Source: Mesostigma viride | Lineage: Eukaryota; Streptophyta; Mesostigmatophyceae; Mesostigmatales; Mesostigmataceae | Length of the DNA: 64,000 nucleotides | Direction: 5' to 3' | NCBI GenBank assembly: GCA_009746045.1 | Contig: RPFO01000667.1 | Location: 6,177,254-6,241,253, forward strand | Part shown: positions 1 through 31,860 of the stretch, one piece after another | How positions within the stretch are numbered: the stretch's first letter is position 1 | Layout: every line of letters begins with the position of its first letter | Position numbers and translations under genes: made by a program | The notes under the pieces: generated by a model | Told to the model about the DNA's origin: nothing | Database searches by the model: none | What the model saw: the letters and a program-made list of their open reading frames with translations, nothing else

Positions 1-674
1 TAGCAACAACTCAAGCATAGAGAGTAGGAACACTTTAATACAATAGAGAGTAGAAAATATTGAGAACGGAGAGAGGAACATAGGGACAGGTAAGGTCACG
101 AGTGCTCAAAACAGAAATGTAAAGGACAAAAGCGCGAGCGAGCATCGAAAAAGAAAATTGAATGCGAAAAAATCCCAGCATGCGACTTCAAGTTTAACAT
201 GCTGAACTTTTGTTCACAGGCTTTCGCAGTTTGACTCGATGGAGGCGCTTGCTTACCAGGAACTGGGTGCCATGACTGGACTAACATGATCCATCCTTTC
301 ACTACGATGATATCAAAACATGACACTAGTACGCCTCCAAATGAAGCTTTGGAGAGGGACCTTGGCACGCAGAGAACCAATTCGGTATCAGCGCGCAGCC
401 AATGCACATACCCAGCAGCATAGCACACGTGGCTGAGGGTGGATGCCTTGCATCTAGGCGGGCTGCTGAATTGTCCTACATTTCGTAATAGGGCCTTAAT
501 TGTCCTACATTTTGTTATAGGGCCTTAATCGGAAGATGTTCCATGGCTGCTGTTAAGAAAGCATTCGCTCTATTGAATATGGAGATTCAGCGTCCGTCCT
601 AAACCAACTTAGCAGCAATAACACGGAAAAGCACTATAAAGATGGAAATGGAGTGTCCTTACTAAACGACTTAC
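1..674. other. Intronic or 3' region of the filamin-repeat gene, no certain exon
   Basis: The expected next exon (type B) of the minus-strand gene is not recognisable here. A minus-strand stretch at about 428-257 is open and ends at a good donor (GTAAGC), with the residues SWHPVPG just before it, but it does not resemble any repeat type. A 23-bp direct repeat (ttgtcctaca tttcgtaata-like) occurs twice at 471-530. Nothing else is recognised. Confidence 0.4.
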
Positions 675-21336
<20,662 letters not shown>

Positions 21337-23128
21337 TTCCTGGCGTAGCACGCACCGTCGCTCCTACCAAAGACGCTACTAAATATAGATGAACTAGAAA
21401 CCACGTGACTGCCCCCTCGCTGGAGCTAGCGATGCATGTGAGAGTGAGGCAGTTGGATCATCAAATAATCCAGCATTATATAAATAGACGTGCGGACTCG
21501 TCACAGAAGCAGGCAATGATGATAAAACCAGATTTGGGATAGTGGGGGAGGAGAGACTTGTACATGGCATACCTAGGCGGATGATGTTGACGCATTCAAG
21601 ATAATAACTAAACGTATATACTACAATCGGTCTGCAGTCAGTGGCCTAAGGCATTTGGCACGAGGCTCTTCTCTACGCAGTAACTGCCTAGCTGTGTGTA
21701 CAGACGATTACGCAGGTAATGCCCATTCTTTGATGGGGGCGTTACGAGCAGACACCATGGCGCCTACCGTGGAGCAAGAGGATCAAGAATGCAGCAGTTA
21801 TTAGATTGGAGATGACGCGAGCTGGTCTGCCCGGCAGTGGCCTGGAGCCTGGAGACAGAGGAGCAAAGTGCAAGTGGGGACGATTTGTATATACAAATTG
21901 GGGAGTACGGCTTAACAATAGCTTCGTGCGCCTGATCAACCCATAGGAAAATCCCCCCCAAGATATATCCGCGGCATGCTCATGTCCGTTGTTTCCATTT
22001 ACAGTTTCGTGAGGTCTCAGCACGCCATCCATGCCAATTAAATGATATCCCACTATTTCCAATGCATGGCTTGTACTGAATGCCACTAACATGAGTGAAA
22101 ATATATTAATTCTATCTCGCTCATCATTACATCATTTGCATCTAAACCCTGCACAATATGGGGAGGTACTAACTCAGGCGTCTAATACTCTGCCATAGAT
22201 AACCGAGCTGATGCCTGTTGAATGATAATTCCATGATTGAGGTAACCTTCATGCGACATTAAATAAATCCACCTCCTACTCAACATAAAATGACTTACGG
22301 CAATGTCAATACGGCTATGGCCGACGATGCCAGTAATTCTTGCGCACGGCCTGCCGCGAACGTGCCGGTCCAGATCATATTGCCTCTTTTCACTCTCGTA
22401 TTTGCACGTGGCCTGTCCACCTTGGCCGAATTCGTGGAAAAATATAAGGCAGACGCCTGCAGCGAGCTGCCGCTACAGTTACGTCAGTAGTAATCAGTAC
22501 AGGCGTGGGACACAACAACAGTACAAGTACAGGCTCAGGAGTTTTTGTTGTTGTTGTCGGATCCCACGCCGGTCGTACAGTATCCAATCTCTGCTGCCCA
22601 TTTGCGGCGTGGGCAACAACAACAACAACAACAGTAGCCAGACGGAGATTCTGTACTAGTTGCCTGCCGAGGGCTCAGGAGTCAGTCAGTTGGATGGCAC
22701 GCCCGTCGTACAGTAAGTAGCCAGGAGGGCTCAGGAGTGGAAGCTCCTACAGTACTGTACATGTGCAGTACACACTGCAGTACACACTGTAGACGCATCT
22801 CTTCGAACCCTTGGGCTCCCTCAGAAAAGCACCGTCCGGCCTCCCGCAGTGGAAGAGAGTGGATCAGTGGAAGCGTCTGGAGTCTTGACTCTTGCGGCTG
22901 CCACACTGCTGCCACACGCAACCAAGTGCCAGCGTCGGCTGCCTCAGTGCCTCGCTAAATAACTGCGCATTGCGAGAGGGAAAGTACGTAAGTCGACTGC
23001 ACGCGTGTCCTGCGTGCAGTGTGCCGGCCGCGGCTGTCGCGGACGCAGGAAATTTCGAGCCGCCCATATCTGTACAACCGCCATTCGCGAGCCCCTGCTG
23101 TGGGAAGTGATCGATCTTGCAGTCAGCC
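21337..23128. other. Intergenic region between two divergently transcribed genes
   Basis: This separates the start of the minus-strand filamin-repeat gene (21336) from TOM20 (23129), so it should hold both promoters. No clear TATA box or known site is claimed. A perfect-to-near hairpin lies at 22502-22570: the arm GGCGTGGGACACAACAACA pairs with TGTTGTTGTCGGATCCCACGCC around a loop with GTACAAGTAC, and a third, direct copy of the arm follows at 22607-22635. At 22740-22795 short GTACAGTACTGTAC-type palindromes and CAGTACACACTG repeats occur. A minus-strand open stretch at 22092-21742 is not recognised. Confidence 0.6.
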
Positions 23129-23734
23129 ATGGACTCGGGGGATCTCGAGCGCCTGATGTTCTTTGAGCAAACGCGGGAGCAGGCGGAACGGGACTATGAA
23201 AGGGATAATAAGGACGCGGGAGCACTGACACGGTGGGGAGGTGCGCTGCTCGAGCTTGCTCATTTCAGGGGCGGGGCCGAGTCGGCTGCCATGCTCGAGC
23301 AGGCCGTGCACAACTTCGAGTTGGCAATCTCGATCGACCCTAAACGTCACGATGCACTGTGGTGCCTGGGTAATGCACTCACCTCAAAGGGGTTCATGTA
23401 CACCGATGCACAGGGCGCGAATGAATTATTTGCCAAGGCGCGGACCTATTTCAAGAGGGCGCTAGACGAGGAGCCCACCAACGAGCATTACCGCAAGGCC
23501 CACGAGATGTCCGCGAAAGCCCCAAGCCTGTACCAGGAATTGCAGCAGCAGCTGGCACAGCAAATGGCTAGCGGCGGTGGCGGCGGGATGGGCGGGGGCG
23601 TGACTGCCGAAAAGAAAGGCAAGGAGTCGAGCTCTTTCTGGTATGATGTCATCGGGTGGGGCGTGCTAATTGGGGCCGTCGTCGTGTGGTTGGGGGTGTC
23701 CCAATCGAGGATGCCTCCCCCGGCCACCAAATAA
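23129..23734 (+). CDS. TOM20: Mitochondrial import receptor subunit TOM20, plant/green-algal type
   Basis: A single-exon, 201-residue protein. In the green lineage TOM20 is an outer-membrane receptor that binds matrix presequences and passes preproteins to the TOM40 channel. It is anchored by its C-terminus, the reverse of the fungal/animal protein. Seen here: an N-terminal FFEQTREQAERDYERD helix, TPR-like helices with NFELAISIDPKRHDALWCLGNALTS (about residues 62-88) and AKARTYFKRALDEEP (about 103-117), a Gly-rich linker (GGGGGMGGG), and a hydrophobic anchor WYDVIGWGVLIGAVVVWLGV at about 171-191 followed by a short tail. Length and domain order match the plant family. The ATG at 23129 was chosen because it starts the conserved N-terminus; an upstream in-frame TTG is ignored. 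No intron is needed. The gene is divergent from the filamin-repeat gene. Confidence 0.95.
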   Translation: MDSGDLERLMFFEQTREQAERDYERDNKDAGALTRWGGALLELAHFRGGAESAAMLEQAVHNFELAISIDPKRHDALWCLGNALTSKGFMYTDAQGANELFAKARTYFKRALDEEPTNEHYRKAHEMSAKAPSLYQELQQQLAQQMASGGGGGMGGGVTAEKKGKESSSFWYDVIGWGVLIGAVVVWLGVSQSRMPPPATK

Positions 23735-23791
23735 AAGGGACACGGCGTCTTGATTCTCTCCACGGTCACATTCACTGTCCTTATCACCTGC

Positions 23792-23796
23792 TGTAA
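23792..23796 (+). terminator. Possible polyadenylation signal TGTAA of TOM20
   Basis: TGTAA lies 58 bp after the TOM20 stop codon. This pentamer is the common poly(A) signal in volvocine and related green algae. The spacing suits a short 3' UTR, but a pentamer can occur by chance. Confidence 0.35.
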
Positions 23797-25059
23797 ACAA
23801 TGGCTCATGTGCCAGGAGGAGACGTGGTGATATGAGATGGAGAGGAAGACACCCCAGGAGGATGCAGGGTGATTTGACAAGTAAGGAAGCCCCCTTCGAG
23901 GGTTCACCGTGCGTGGCTCTAGCAGACATCTCGTGTCCTTGATGGTCATTTCGATGGCCGGCTCTGGGGTCATATCAAAGGAGACTACCGTATATACCTG
24001 CATCATTGCCAGGGCGTGAATCCGCGATGGGGCCTACCTGCAAATCTTGATGCCGCTACATGCAGCCTGGTTGCGCTGGCCGCCTGTCCCTAATTCTAGC
24101 CTCCGTGAAGCATGTGTGCCTGCCTGTCTGGACCTACGCCCAGGCAAGCTGACCCCCTAGCTGTGGGGTCACCCTCGTGGATCGTAGTAGTGGGCGGACC
24201 CTAAGATGATATTATAGTACTACAGTACTACTTTGCAGTGATGGGGTCACCCTAGTGGAACCCCTGGCAGAATGGCGGCACGCGTGCCTGCTCCTGCAGT
24301 CGTGTCTGCGCATCAGCTGCTAGCGACTGCTTGACCAACAGCTTCATCCTAATATACATTATGTGCAGGGAGACGCGCAGGCACGGCAGCAGGTGGCGTA
24401 TGTAAGAACAAGGTGTATTTGAGCTTTTTAGAGGATGCCGGGCCACCCCATTGGATCTACGTTACGTGAGAAAATTAGTGCTATGTTGTTTGCAGCTCGC
24501 GGCGCAGCCCTTGAGCACGAGCAGCCTAGTTGGGAAGCATGCTCGTGCTGCCTGCAGTGATCTCGTCAAGGGAGTGCCAAGATCGTGAGGAGTGGGGCAG
24601 GAGCCATTGTGTCTGCCCAGATTTGCTCATCACCAACTTGGTGGGCACGCCACCTACAGTGGCGCAGTCTGGCTCATATAGTTAGCTGGGTTCGGACTGG
24701 TTGTCACGTTAGGGTCGGCTATACATGGTATGGGGTGCAACGGTGCACTTCCGGTGGGCAGACTCTGCTTTCTAGTCAATGCCCCATCCGCTGCCCTGTT
24801 TAGAAACTAGCTACGATAATTTTTAATTGCTTGACAATATAATTTCTTTTGCATACCTAAAGGTGAGACAGCTGATGGTTGCTAGCATCATCGTTTCCAT
24901 TACGCAGCCATTAATTAATAAATGTACATGTATGTAAAGTAATTAATTAATGTGCATGTATGTAGGCAGCACAATTAAATTAAATTAAATTATAACATGA
25001 CTCCGTTGGGGGGGACGTATTCCCTGGAGGAGGGGGGACACCCCCCCCCAAAATCGTAC

Positions 25060-25765
25060 ATGAGCGTACTCCAGAGTTTGGCCTACCGCGCCGCCCGGCG
25101 CCAGCCAAAGTGAAAAGTGCTGGAGTGCACTCAGTCAGTCAAAAACTGCGCCGGACCGACTTGGGAGTGTGCTCCGTGCTACGTTGCTTGTACGACACGT
25201 GGCACTCTTTGTAGAATCTCTTTGTAGAAGCTCATAGTAAGCGATAGTATTAGCATACTCTCCAAGTAGAAGAATTTTAATGATGATTAAACATTTTGTA
25301 CTGCACTGCTCCGGCTTCAGGCTGGTTGTTGGTGCAACGATGGTCTGCACCTCAATAATGACGTCAAGCCGGCGGAAATTCGATGCCTATTGCCTGACGA
25401 CAGGTCCGGTGTCAGAATCAACAACAACAACCTGACGCCTGCCTGAAAGTTGATACGTCTTCCTAGAATCAACCAATACTTGGTAAGTTCTCAGCGTAAG
25501 TTGTAAGTACAGCAGGGCCAAAGCGGACTCCTGCACTTAAAATCAAACGTCTGACCGAGCTAGCGGGATCACCAGAGCGCACTCCTTTCCTAAAACCAGG
25601 CGCCGGACCGGCGGGAGGAGTTAGCTCCACAAAATTTTTCTTTGCGCCGCCCTATAAAATTTTCGACTGGAGTACACTCCGTCGCAAAAATTCTGCCGCC
25701 GGACACATTTTTTTCCGTTTTTGGAGTTCGCTCCACGTTTGGAGGTGCCGCGCCGGACACACGAG
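25060..25765. repeat. Cluster of short GGAGT-NNN-CTCC palindromes coupled to CGCCGGAC
   Basis: Imperfect 12-bp inverted repeats of the form GGAGTnnnCTCC occur at about 25066, 25121, 25164, 25573, 25617, 25667 and 25723. Close by, CGCCGGAC recurs (about 25148, 25600, 25691, 25751). Spacing is irregular and the intervening sequence is not conserved, so this is not a simple tandem array. No element ends or target duplications were identified. Confidence 0.6.
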
Positions 25766-26273
25766 TGAGTGTGCTGTTTTGGCTGGATGTCCCCCCTCCT
25801 TTCCCTGGCTGGATGGATGGAAGTGGGCGAAGCCACGAAACCGAACTAAGCTAACTCTAAGCTAATCTAGAAAACCCTAACTACGCTAGGCATCGCCATG
25901 GCAGGGAACAACTAATATTACTAGGTGACACAACCATTACGATCGTAACAGATCGATCGCAAGTACTCCTGGACCGGTGCATGGTCTGGACTATTATAAA
26001 GTGAGACAACTATTCAACTCCTGTTCAGTGAGATTAATTTATTAATCTCATTGAGGTTAGACGGTGCGACAACTATTCCTGGATATGCAACTGTTCTGGT
26101 CTCTACCAGCCAGTCATGTGTACAATTTGTGACGATCACAGGGCGATCATGCTATAAGTCACGCAGTATCAAGGAGCCATCAAGTATCTGGGGTTGTGGG
26201 TAAACCCTGGGTATGCCCCTAAATGTCCGTGTTATATTCCACCGTAGAGCTAGCCGGCCATGATGACGAGGCA

Positions 26274-28702
26274 GCTGACGGCGCCGGCGCTCATACTGAC
26301 TTTCACGTTTGGGCACCAAATTCGGCCGTGAATATCACTATCGCTTCGTCTTTCTAAGACGCACACGCTGATATATTTTCCCGAAGCTAAAACGCAATAT
26401 TGTGACGTGCAAACGCTCGACTACGCAACGCAGCCTGGCGGCTGCGATGAGCCAAGAAAATTCGCCTGCAGCTCCGGCTGTAGTTCCGCCTGGTCTGCCA
26501 GGTAGCGAGGCCACTACTCAAGCGTGCCAAATCAGAACATACGCTTGGCTGATCTCGATAGTACCGGCTACGCCCCCTTCTAATAAAGAAGGTTCCAGCC
26601 GTGTTCAGCCCGTCTCACGTTTCGAGACTGAACAAGTCTCGAGTGGACACGTGTGTAGTACTCCTACACACACAGATCTCGAATGATTTATCTAGTACCA
26701 AATCCCAAAGGCTTGCATCACTCCCCGGAAAGGAGAACTTTTGCGGATGACTGTAGGTGTAAGTTGGCGATGCCCTAGGATCCGGAGACGTCCGTCCTAT
26801 AGTCAGCGAAGTTGGTGCGAGAGGAGGTCCCCAGTTCGATTCCGGTCGGATTCATTTGCAGATCGCGTTTTCCGCGTTTTCCGCGGACCGGCACTGAACG
26901 CAAATGGTTTTCACCTTTGCGGCGTGCCAAATCAGAACTACTCAAGCGTTGGTAGTGCACCCGGCTCACTGTGGCCTCGCTCGCCATCAGCATCGCCCGA
27001 TCCCGATCGAACGCAGTCGCCCAGAAGAATCGCGCCCAACAGAACCGCGCTTTCGGCCCAAACCTTTCAAAGTTGACGATCACGACTGGACCAACATGTC
27101 CCCGGCCAGTGCTCTGCACTGCATCGGGGACTACGCAGCTCGCTTTACGACCTGTGCATCCATCTCGACAGCGCATCCATCGCCTCATCGCCCCGGATGG
27201 CTCCTGGTTTAACCCCAGGTCTCTGTTCGAGTGCTCCCGCCCACAACTCCAGCACACCGTTCTCAACTCTCTCCTCATGCGCTCTGATGGTGAGATCTGG
27301 GCTCCCGATCCATCTCCGCATCCACATCCTTACAGAAGCCCTCCAGCAGCACGCGTGACTCCCCGCTTGCTGCAGATGTGGCAGCAACTGGGCAGCACGC
27401 TGGCTGCTGAGCTCCCTCACCTTTCCACCACCGTCACCTCCACCTCCACCCTCCTCGCCTCCACCTCCACTGCCGCCTCCACCTCCACCGCCGACATCAA
27501 AGCCCAGCTCCTTGACATCGACAAACGCCTCCACGACAACGCCATCGCCATTGAGTGCCTGCGAAACACCACAGACCTCACCGCCCATGCGATGAAGGAC
27601 ATCGCTGCCCAGCCGGCATCTGCTGGCCCTGCCAGCTAGCGATGCTTCCCCCACCCAGCCCTGGGCGGACATGCTGAAGCACCACAGGTGCCACCTCCAT
27701 GCACCACCTCCACCATCGCGGTGCCCACAGCTCAAGCAACACACGCGCTCGACCTCAGTCCACGAGGAGGCCGACCTCACCAAGCGCAGCCACAATGTCA
27801 TCGTCAAACACTTCGACCAGCCGGCAGGTGAGAACTCGAAGACTCTTCTCATGGCGCGACATTCTTACCCCCATGCAACTCACTGGTGAGCTGCGGATGT
27901 CGGCTGTCCGCCGGCCTTCCCCGCGCACGGGGTAAGGCTGGCCCGGCTCCCCTGCTCCTCACCTTTAAGTACATGGCGGATAAGCTGTCGTTTCTTAATA
28001 AATGCCGGAAGAAGCTCTCGGGGACTTCCTACACGCTGGACGACTGACGACTTGACCCTGGCACAGCAACAGCGGCGACGGGAGCTATGGCCGACCCACC
28101 TCCAGCTCCGGCAGAGCGCAGGTGGGAAACCGGTATCCTGGAGGGGGGCGGTCATCCACGTCGACCACAAGCCATGGCAGGCGCCCCCTGCCACCCCAGC
28201 AACCCCAGTCTAGGGAATTTATCAGTAGTGTAGTAGATTAGACAGGCTATAGCTTAGCTCAGCACGTGGCACAGGCCTACGCGCATGTGCGCCCATAATG
28301 GCCCCCTCCACTGATGGATGATGCCTTAAGAATTTAGCCGCGCTCTGCCTATAATGGGACTCCCCATGGACTATGATGCATTAAGAATTTAGCCAAGCTC
28401 TGCCTATGCAGAGAGTCAAGTGCTCTCTGATGAGAAGCCATGCCCTAGCCTTTGTATCGCCATGGTGATCTTCCACCCTAGCTATGTCTGCGCCCCCTAG
28501 GTGCTGGAATACATTATTAGTGGTGTGCAGGTGCACACTTTGTGCACCCATAGATAGCAGGCGTAGTTTACACCCTAGACCCTTGCAGGAAGTAGCCCAG
28601 AATGTATCAAAAGCCATATGCCCCTTCTCAGGGATATGTGCTATATGTTGTACTCCCAACGGAGTCATGTTCCTAATTAATGAATGAATGAATGAATTAA
28701 TT
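26274..28702 (+). mobile_element. Half-LINE copy A: LINE ORF1 only, degenerate, tetranucleotide tail
   Basis: The 5' end (GCTGACGGCG at 26274) matches the 5' end of minus-strand copy D (55433). The 3' end shares copy D's 3' UTR and finishes in AATG/AATT tail units at about 28675-28702. The ORF1 start region (…KRSTTQRSLAAA) begins near 26402, where the ATG seen in copy D reads GTG. It is interrupted by a 412-bp insertion (26525-26936) and then decays through frameshifts, although LDIDKRLHDNAIAIE…AHAMKDIAAQPA (27500-27640) and the C-terminal region (27750-28200) still align with copy D. There is no reverse transcriptase between ORF1 and the 3' UTR. Excluding the insertion the unit is about 2.0 kb. 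Confidence 0.8.
26525..26936 (+). mobile_element. tRNA-like SINE or composite retroposon inserted in half-LINE A
   Basis: A 412-bp insertion flanked by a perfect 12-bp target duplication ACTACTCAAGCG (26513-26524 and 26937-26948). The insert itself begins and ends with TGCCAAATCAGA. Inside, at about 26788-26857, is a tRNA-like segment: TCCGTCC and GGTCGGA can pair as an acceptor stem with one mismatch, with an A-box-like TAGTCAGCGAAGTTGG and a B-box AGTTCGATTCC between them. The tRNA-like part is internal rather than at the 5' end, unusual for a simple SINE, so a composite is possible. Confidence 0.6.
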
Positions 28703-28713
28703 AATGCCCCTAA

Positions 28714-30486
28714 CCTTTTTTGCGCTGATCGAAGCTCTCCCCCCCGGTCTGCCTCCCTCGACGCAGTGCTCTACGCCAAATTCGTCGCCCATTCCCAAGA
28801 AAACCCGCACTTCCCATACCAAATGGGACGTCCGCCGCTTCGGCGCCGGCCAGCGGGATTTTTGCATCTTGGAAATCTTTACGCTCACGAAAGAACAATG
28901 TGACGATGTTATCAAGTTCCTGGCCCGCCATGACGAACTTTTCCTGCCTACCCCTGGCGACAAGGTCACCAAGCCCGCCTGGGAATGGCTGCTTCAAGAA
29001 CCGGAGGCGTACTTGAAGGCAGTCATCATGTGCAGCTACCTGCGCTGCGACGCCCACGACATCACCCAGATTGGCTACGCTGGCCTCAGGAGCCTCCTGC
29101 ATGAGCGCAGACGGGCAGCCACAGCAGCTGCAGCATCCCCGCAGAGCAGCACCTCCCCCAGCACGGACTCCATCCGAGCTGCAGTGGCGGAGCAGCTGGC
29201 GCCGATGGCTGAGCAGCTCGCCGCCCTGATGAACGCGCCTGACGGCCCACTCAACACTCTCTCGGCCAAGGTCAACAACATTGAAGCCAGAGTCGCCCTT
29301 AAGCTCCAGCCTCAGTTTACTGCTGCGCAAGAGCACATTGCCACCAAAGTTTCCGAGGCCACAGCCATGCACTGTGACCACCCGCCTTAACCAGGTGGAA
29401 GGCCGAGTCGGCCAAGGCACCGTGAAACTTGAGGCAGTTGCTGCCAAGGTAGACGCCCTGGCCACGCAGGTCCCCGAGATCGCCGAGCGAACGGCCACCA
29501 TCGCCTCCCAACCTGCTGGTAGGGCAAGCGATGACCCCTCGACTCGCGCCTCCTGGGCGGACCTGCTCAAGAGCCAGGCATCCTCTACCACGACCGCCGT
29601 CACCACCAAGCTCCAGGAGCTGGAAGACACGCGCCGCGAGGCCGCTGACCGCGACCGTCGCCGCTGCCGGGTCATCCTCAGGCGCTTCGACATGCTGCCG
29701 GAGGAGACCCCAGACTCTCTTCTCGACGAGCTGAAGAAACAGCTCTTGGCGCGCATGCAGCTGCCAGGTGCGATACTGCAGGGCGCCTACCGCCTGCCCC
29801 ATCCAATTAAGGGCCAAGGCTGGGCCCCCTCCAGTGGTCCTCACCTTCAGCGACATCACAGCCCGAGTTCGGTTCCTCTCTCGCCGCAAGAAGCTGGTGG
29901 ACACCTCCTGGTCGCTTGACGACGACCTGACGCCAGCCCAGCAGCAGCAACGCCGCGATCAGTGGCCCGACTACATCCGCCACAAGACCAACCCCGAGAA
30001 GCCCCAAGTGTACTGGCGGGGCGGGGACCTCTATGTCAACAAGAAACTGTGGAAGCCCCTCCGGGCTTCCCCGGGATAGAGCACTCCAGCTAGTTGTCTA
30101 GATGGGGGCAATCGATGATGGGATAGCTTAGGCATTACAGCACTTGAAACGATATTAGCGCACAGCGTTATAGTACCTTCAATTAGCTCTGGCGCCTTGT
30201 GGCCATCAGCTTGCGCCTTAATTAGCCGACGTCTTGAGCCCACCTCACATTTGTAGCATAAGCTATGCGTCAGCCTACCTATGGTATTGCACTGGTTGTA
30301 TTGCACCCACAGTGTTGCGCCCCGGCACCATGCCGTGGAGAGAGCGCTCTGTGGCCTGCCCACCTGCGGCAGTGAGAGAAGCTAGGGCGCCCTCCCTCCT
30401 TCTCACTGTGTATATAGGGTTGAAGGTTCCTTTACTCTGTATTGGCACCCACGTGACGCAGTCACGTGCTTATTAATTAATTAATT
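28714..30486 (+). mobile_element. Half-LINE copy B (second subfamily), 5'-truncated, ORF1 only
   Basis: Flanked by an 11-bp duplication AATGCCCCTAA (28703-28713 and 30487-30497), so both ends are defined. It encodes a LINE ORF1-type protein in three pieces separated by frameshifts: 28714-29390, 29370-29820 and 29815-30079. Visible blocks are a predicted coiled coil (VKLEAVAAKVDALATQVPEIA), an RRM-like region with CRVILRRFD, PPPVVLTF and VRFLSRRKKL, and a C-terminal WSLDDDLTPAQQQQR…VYWRGGDLYVNKKLW block. The 3' UTR runs to the TTAA tail near 30470-30486. No ORF2 is present. It inserted immediately after the tail of copy A. Confidence 0.85.
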
Positions 30487-30497
30487 AATGCCCCTAA

Positions 30498-31008
30498 AAC
30501 CCTCAGGCTCCGGGAGAAGGCCTTTCTCCCAAAGCAGCGCCTCTAAATGTGTTCCAAGCCTATCTGTGGGCTCTGGACCTTGGGGCAGCCCTACTGCATC
30601 AGTGCATCCGCTATGAGTCAGCCAAATTCCTGAGGGCCGATTCCTGAGTGGCAGCACAGCTACTACTACCGTAGTATGCTGTACAAAAATAAAGGCTCCC
30701 CTGACGACCGCGCCACTAAACTACCGCGGAGTCTGCAATGATCCAGAGCGCCGCACTCAAGTTGTACATGCGCATGATCCTCAACCGCCTTCCGGTAATC
30801 TGCTCTCGACCGGCCGTCACCTTGCATGGGGAGAGTCAAATGGGCTTTTGTCCTGGGCGCAACACCGTCATGGCCATCTTCGTCGCGCGCCACCTCTTCG
30901 TTCGAGGAAATCGCTCGATCTCCTGCAACCTGGTGAGTTTCCTGCCGGCCATTTTGATCTTCGTCGACTTCAGCAAGGCTTTTGATTCTGTCCTCTGGGC
31001 CGCTCTAT
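30498..31008 (+). mobile_element. LINE reverse transcriptase fragment, first part of the nest's host element
   Basis: Plus-strand coding remnant with reverse-transcriptase blocks: AALKLYMRMILNRLP, GFCPGRNTVMAIFVARHL and the palm motif FVDFSKAFDSV ending at SVLWAAL. The frame is cut at GCTCTAT (31002-31008), where a minus-strand LINE is inserted, and resumes at 51088 with LWAVLARARVPT. The 5' portion (30498-30690) is degenerate. Confidence 0.8.
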
Positions 31009-31562
31009 TAATTAATTAATTAATTAATTAATTAGACTCGTGCTCCCGTTGCATGGGGAGTCACGGAGCATTAACCCCGATGGATGGATGGGTGGGTGCA
31101 AACAGTCCTACCGGTCTAAGCTATCTACATCAGCTACCTACGACATCTATCTAACAGCATTACTAACTACAACATATCTATCTATACAGCCTCACGCTGC
31201 CCTAGGGGAGCTGTCTGCGGGCGTGCCTCCCGCGGGTTTGCACACGCGGGCGCTTCCCCACAGGGGGGGGCTCGTCCTCTATGACCTGGGCCCACTTCAG
31301 GCCTTGTCCATCATCTTCTTCCAAATCACGGAGAGGCCTAGGCCCCCCATGTCCTCTACTAGCTGTTCTTTGAAGGTGCGGGCCTTGCATGTGGCGTCTA
31401 ACATCACTGCATGGCCCGGCCCACGTCAGGAGGTGCCGGCCAGGCTGAGCTGGTCGCAGGCCTGCGGGGGGGCCACGTGAGGTGTCTACCTGGTTGGTGC
31501 GAGCTAGGTGCCCTACTAGCTGCAGGCGCCGCTGCTTAATAGTGCTGGTGATATATGGCATG
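31009..31562 (-). mobile_element. Minus-strand LINE, 3' part (split by the giant transposon)
   Basis: On the minus strand this reads MPYITSTIKQRRLQLVGHLART, a typical C-terminal segment of LINE ORF2, then the 3' UTR and an ATTA/TTAA tail at 31009-31034. The other half lies at 50920-51087. Joined across one copy of the CCCT duplication, the frame continues …ARNEDLYQ-GMPYITST…, which shows precisely where the giant transposon inserted. Confidence 0.85.
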
Positions 31563-31566
31563 CCCT

Positions 31567-31639
31567 GGGTGGTCCCACGCGGAATGGGGTCATTTTTGGC
31601 GCATTTTGCAAGAAAAAAACGCTAGTTTCAATCGTCCGA
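31567..31639 (+). repeat. Left terminal inverted repeat of the giant transposon
   Basis: 73 bp beginning GGGTGGTCCC and ending CAATCGTCCGA. It contains GCAAGAAAAAAACGCTA, shared with the right end, plus a ~9-bp segment absent there. Further in, related ...TTTGG(C/T)GTC... phrases recur at 31660-31700 and may be subterminal repeats. Confidence 0.93.
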
Positions 31640-31860
31640 TATCTTTTTTTCGCGCGAATTTGGCGTCCGATCGCGTATTTTCGAGCTAATTTGGTGTCAT
31701 AATGCTTAATTCATGTCAATTTGAGCGTACATTCCACATCGAGAGGCTTGAAAGTTAGTAATTCATGTAAATTTTACGTGGAGAGACTCGACATCATCCT
31801 AACCTTTGTATTAACCATAGGACGAGCATTGCCAGCGCATGTCCAAGTGCTAACTTTCCC

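Larger units (their letters stand above)
23735..26273. other. Intergenic region, AT-variable, no recognised gene
   Basis: No convincing coding exon on either strand. It holds an ATTAATTAATGTACATGTATGTA-type duplication (24908-24965), a TAAAT/TAAAT run near 24975, a C/G-rich block (25007-25052), and the GGAGT...CTCC repeat cluster listed separately. The half-LINE begins at 26274. Confidence 0.6.
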
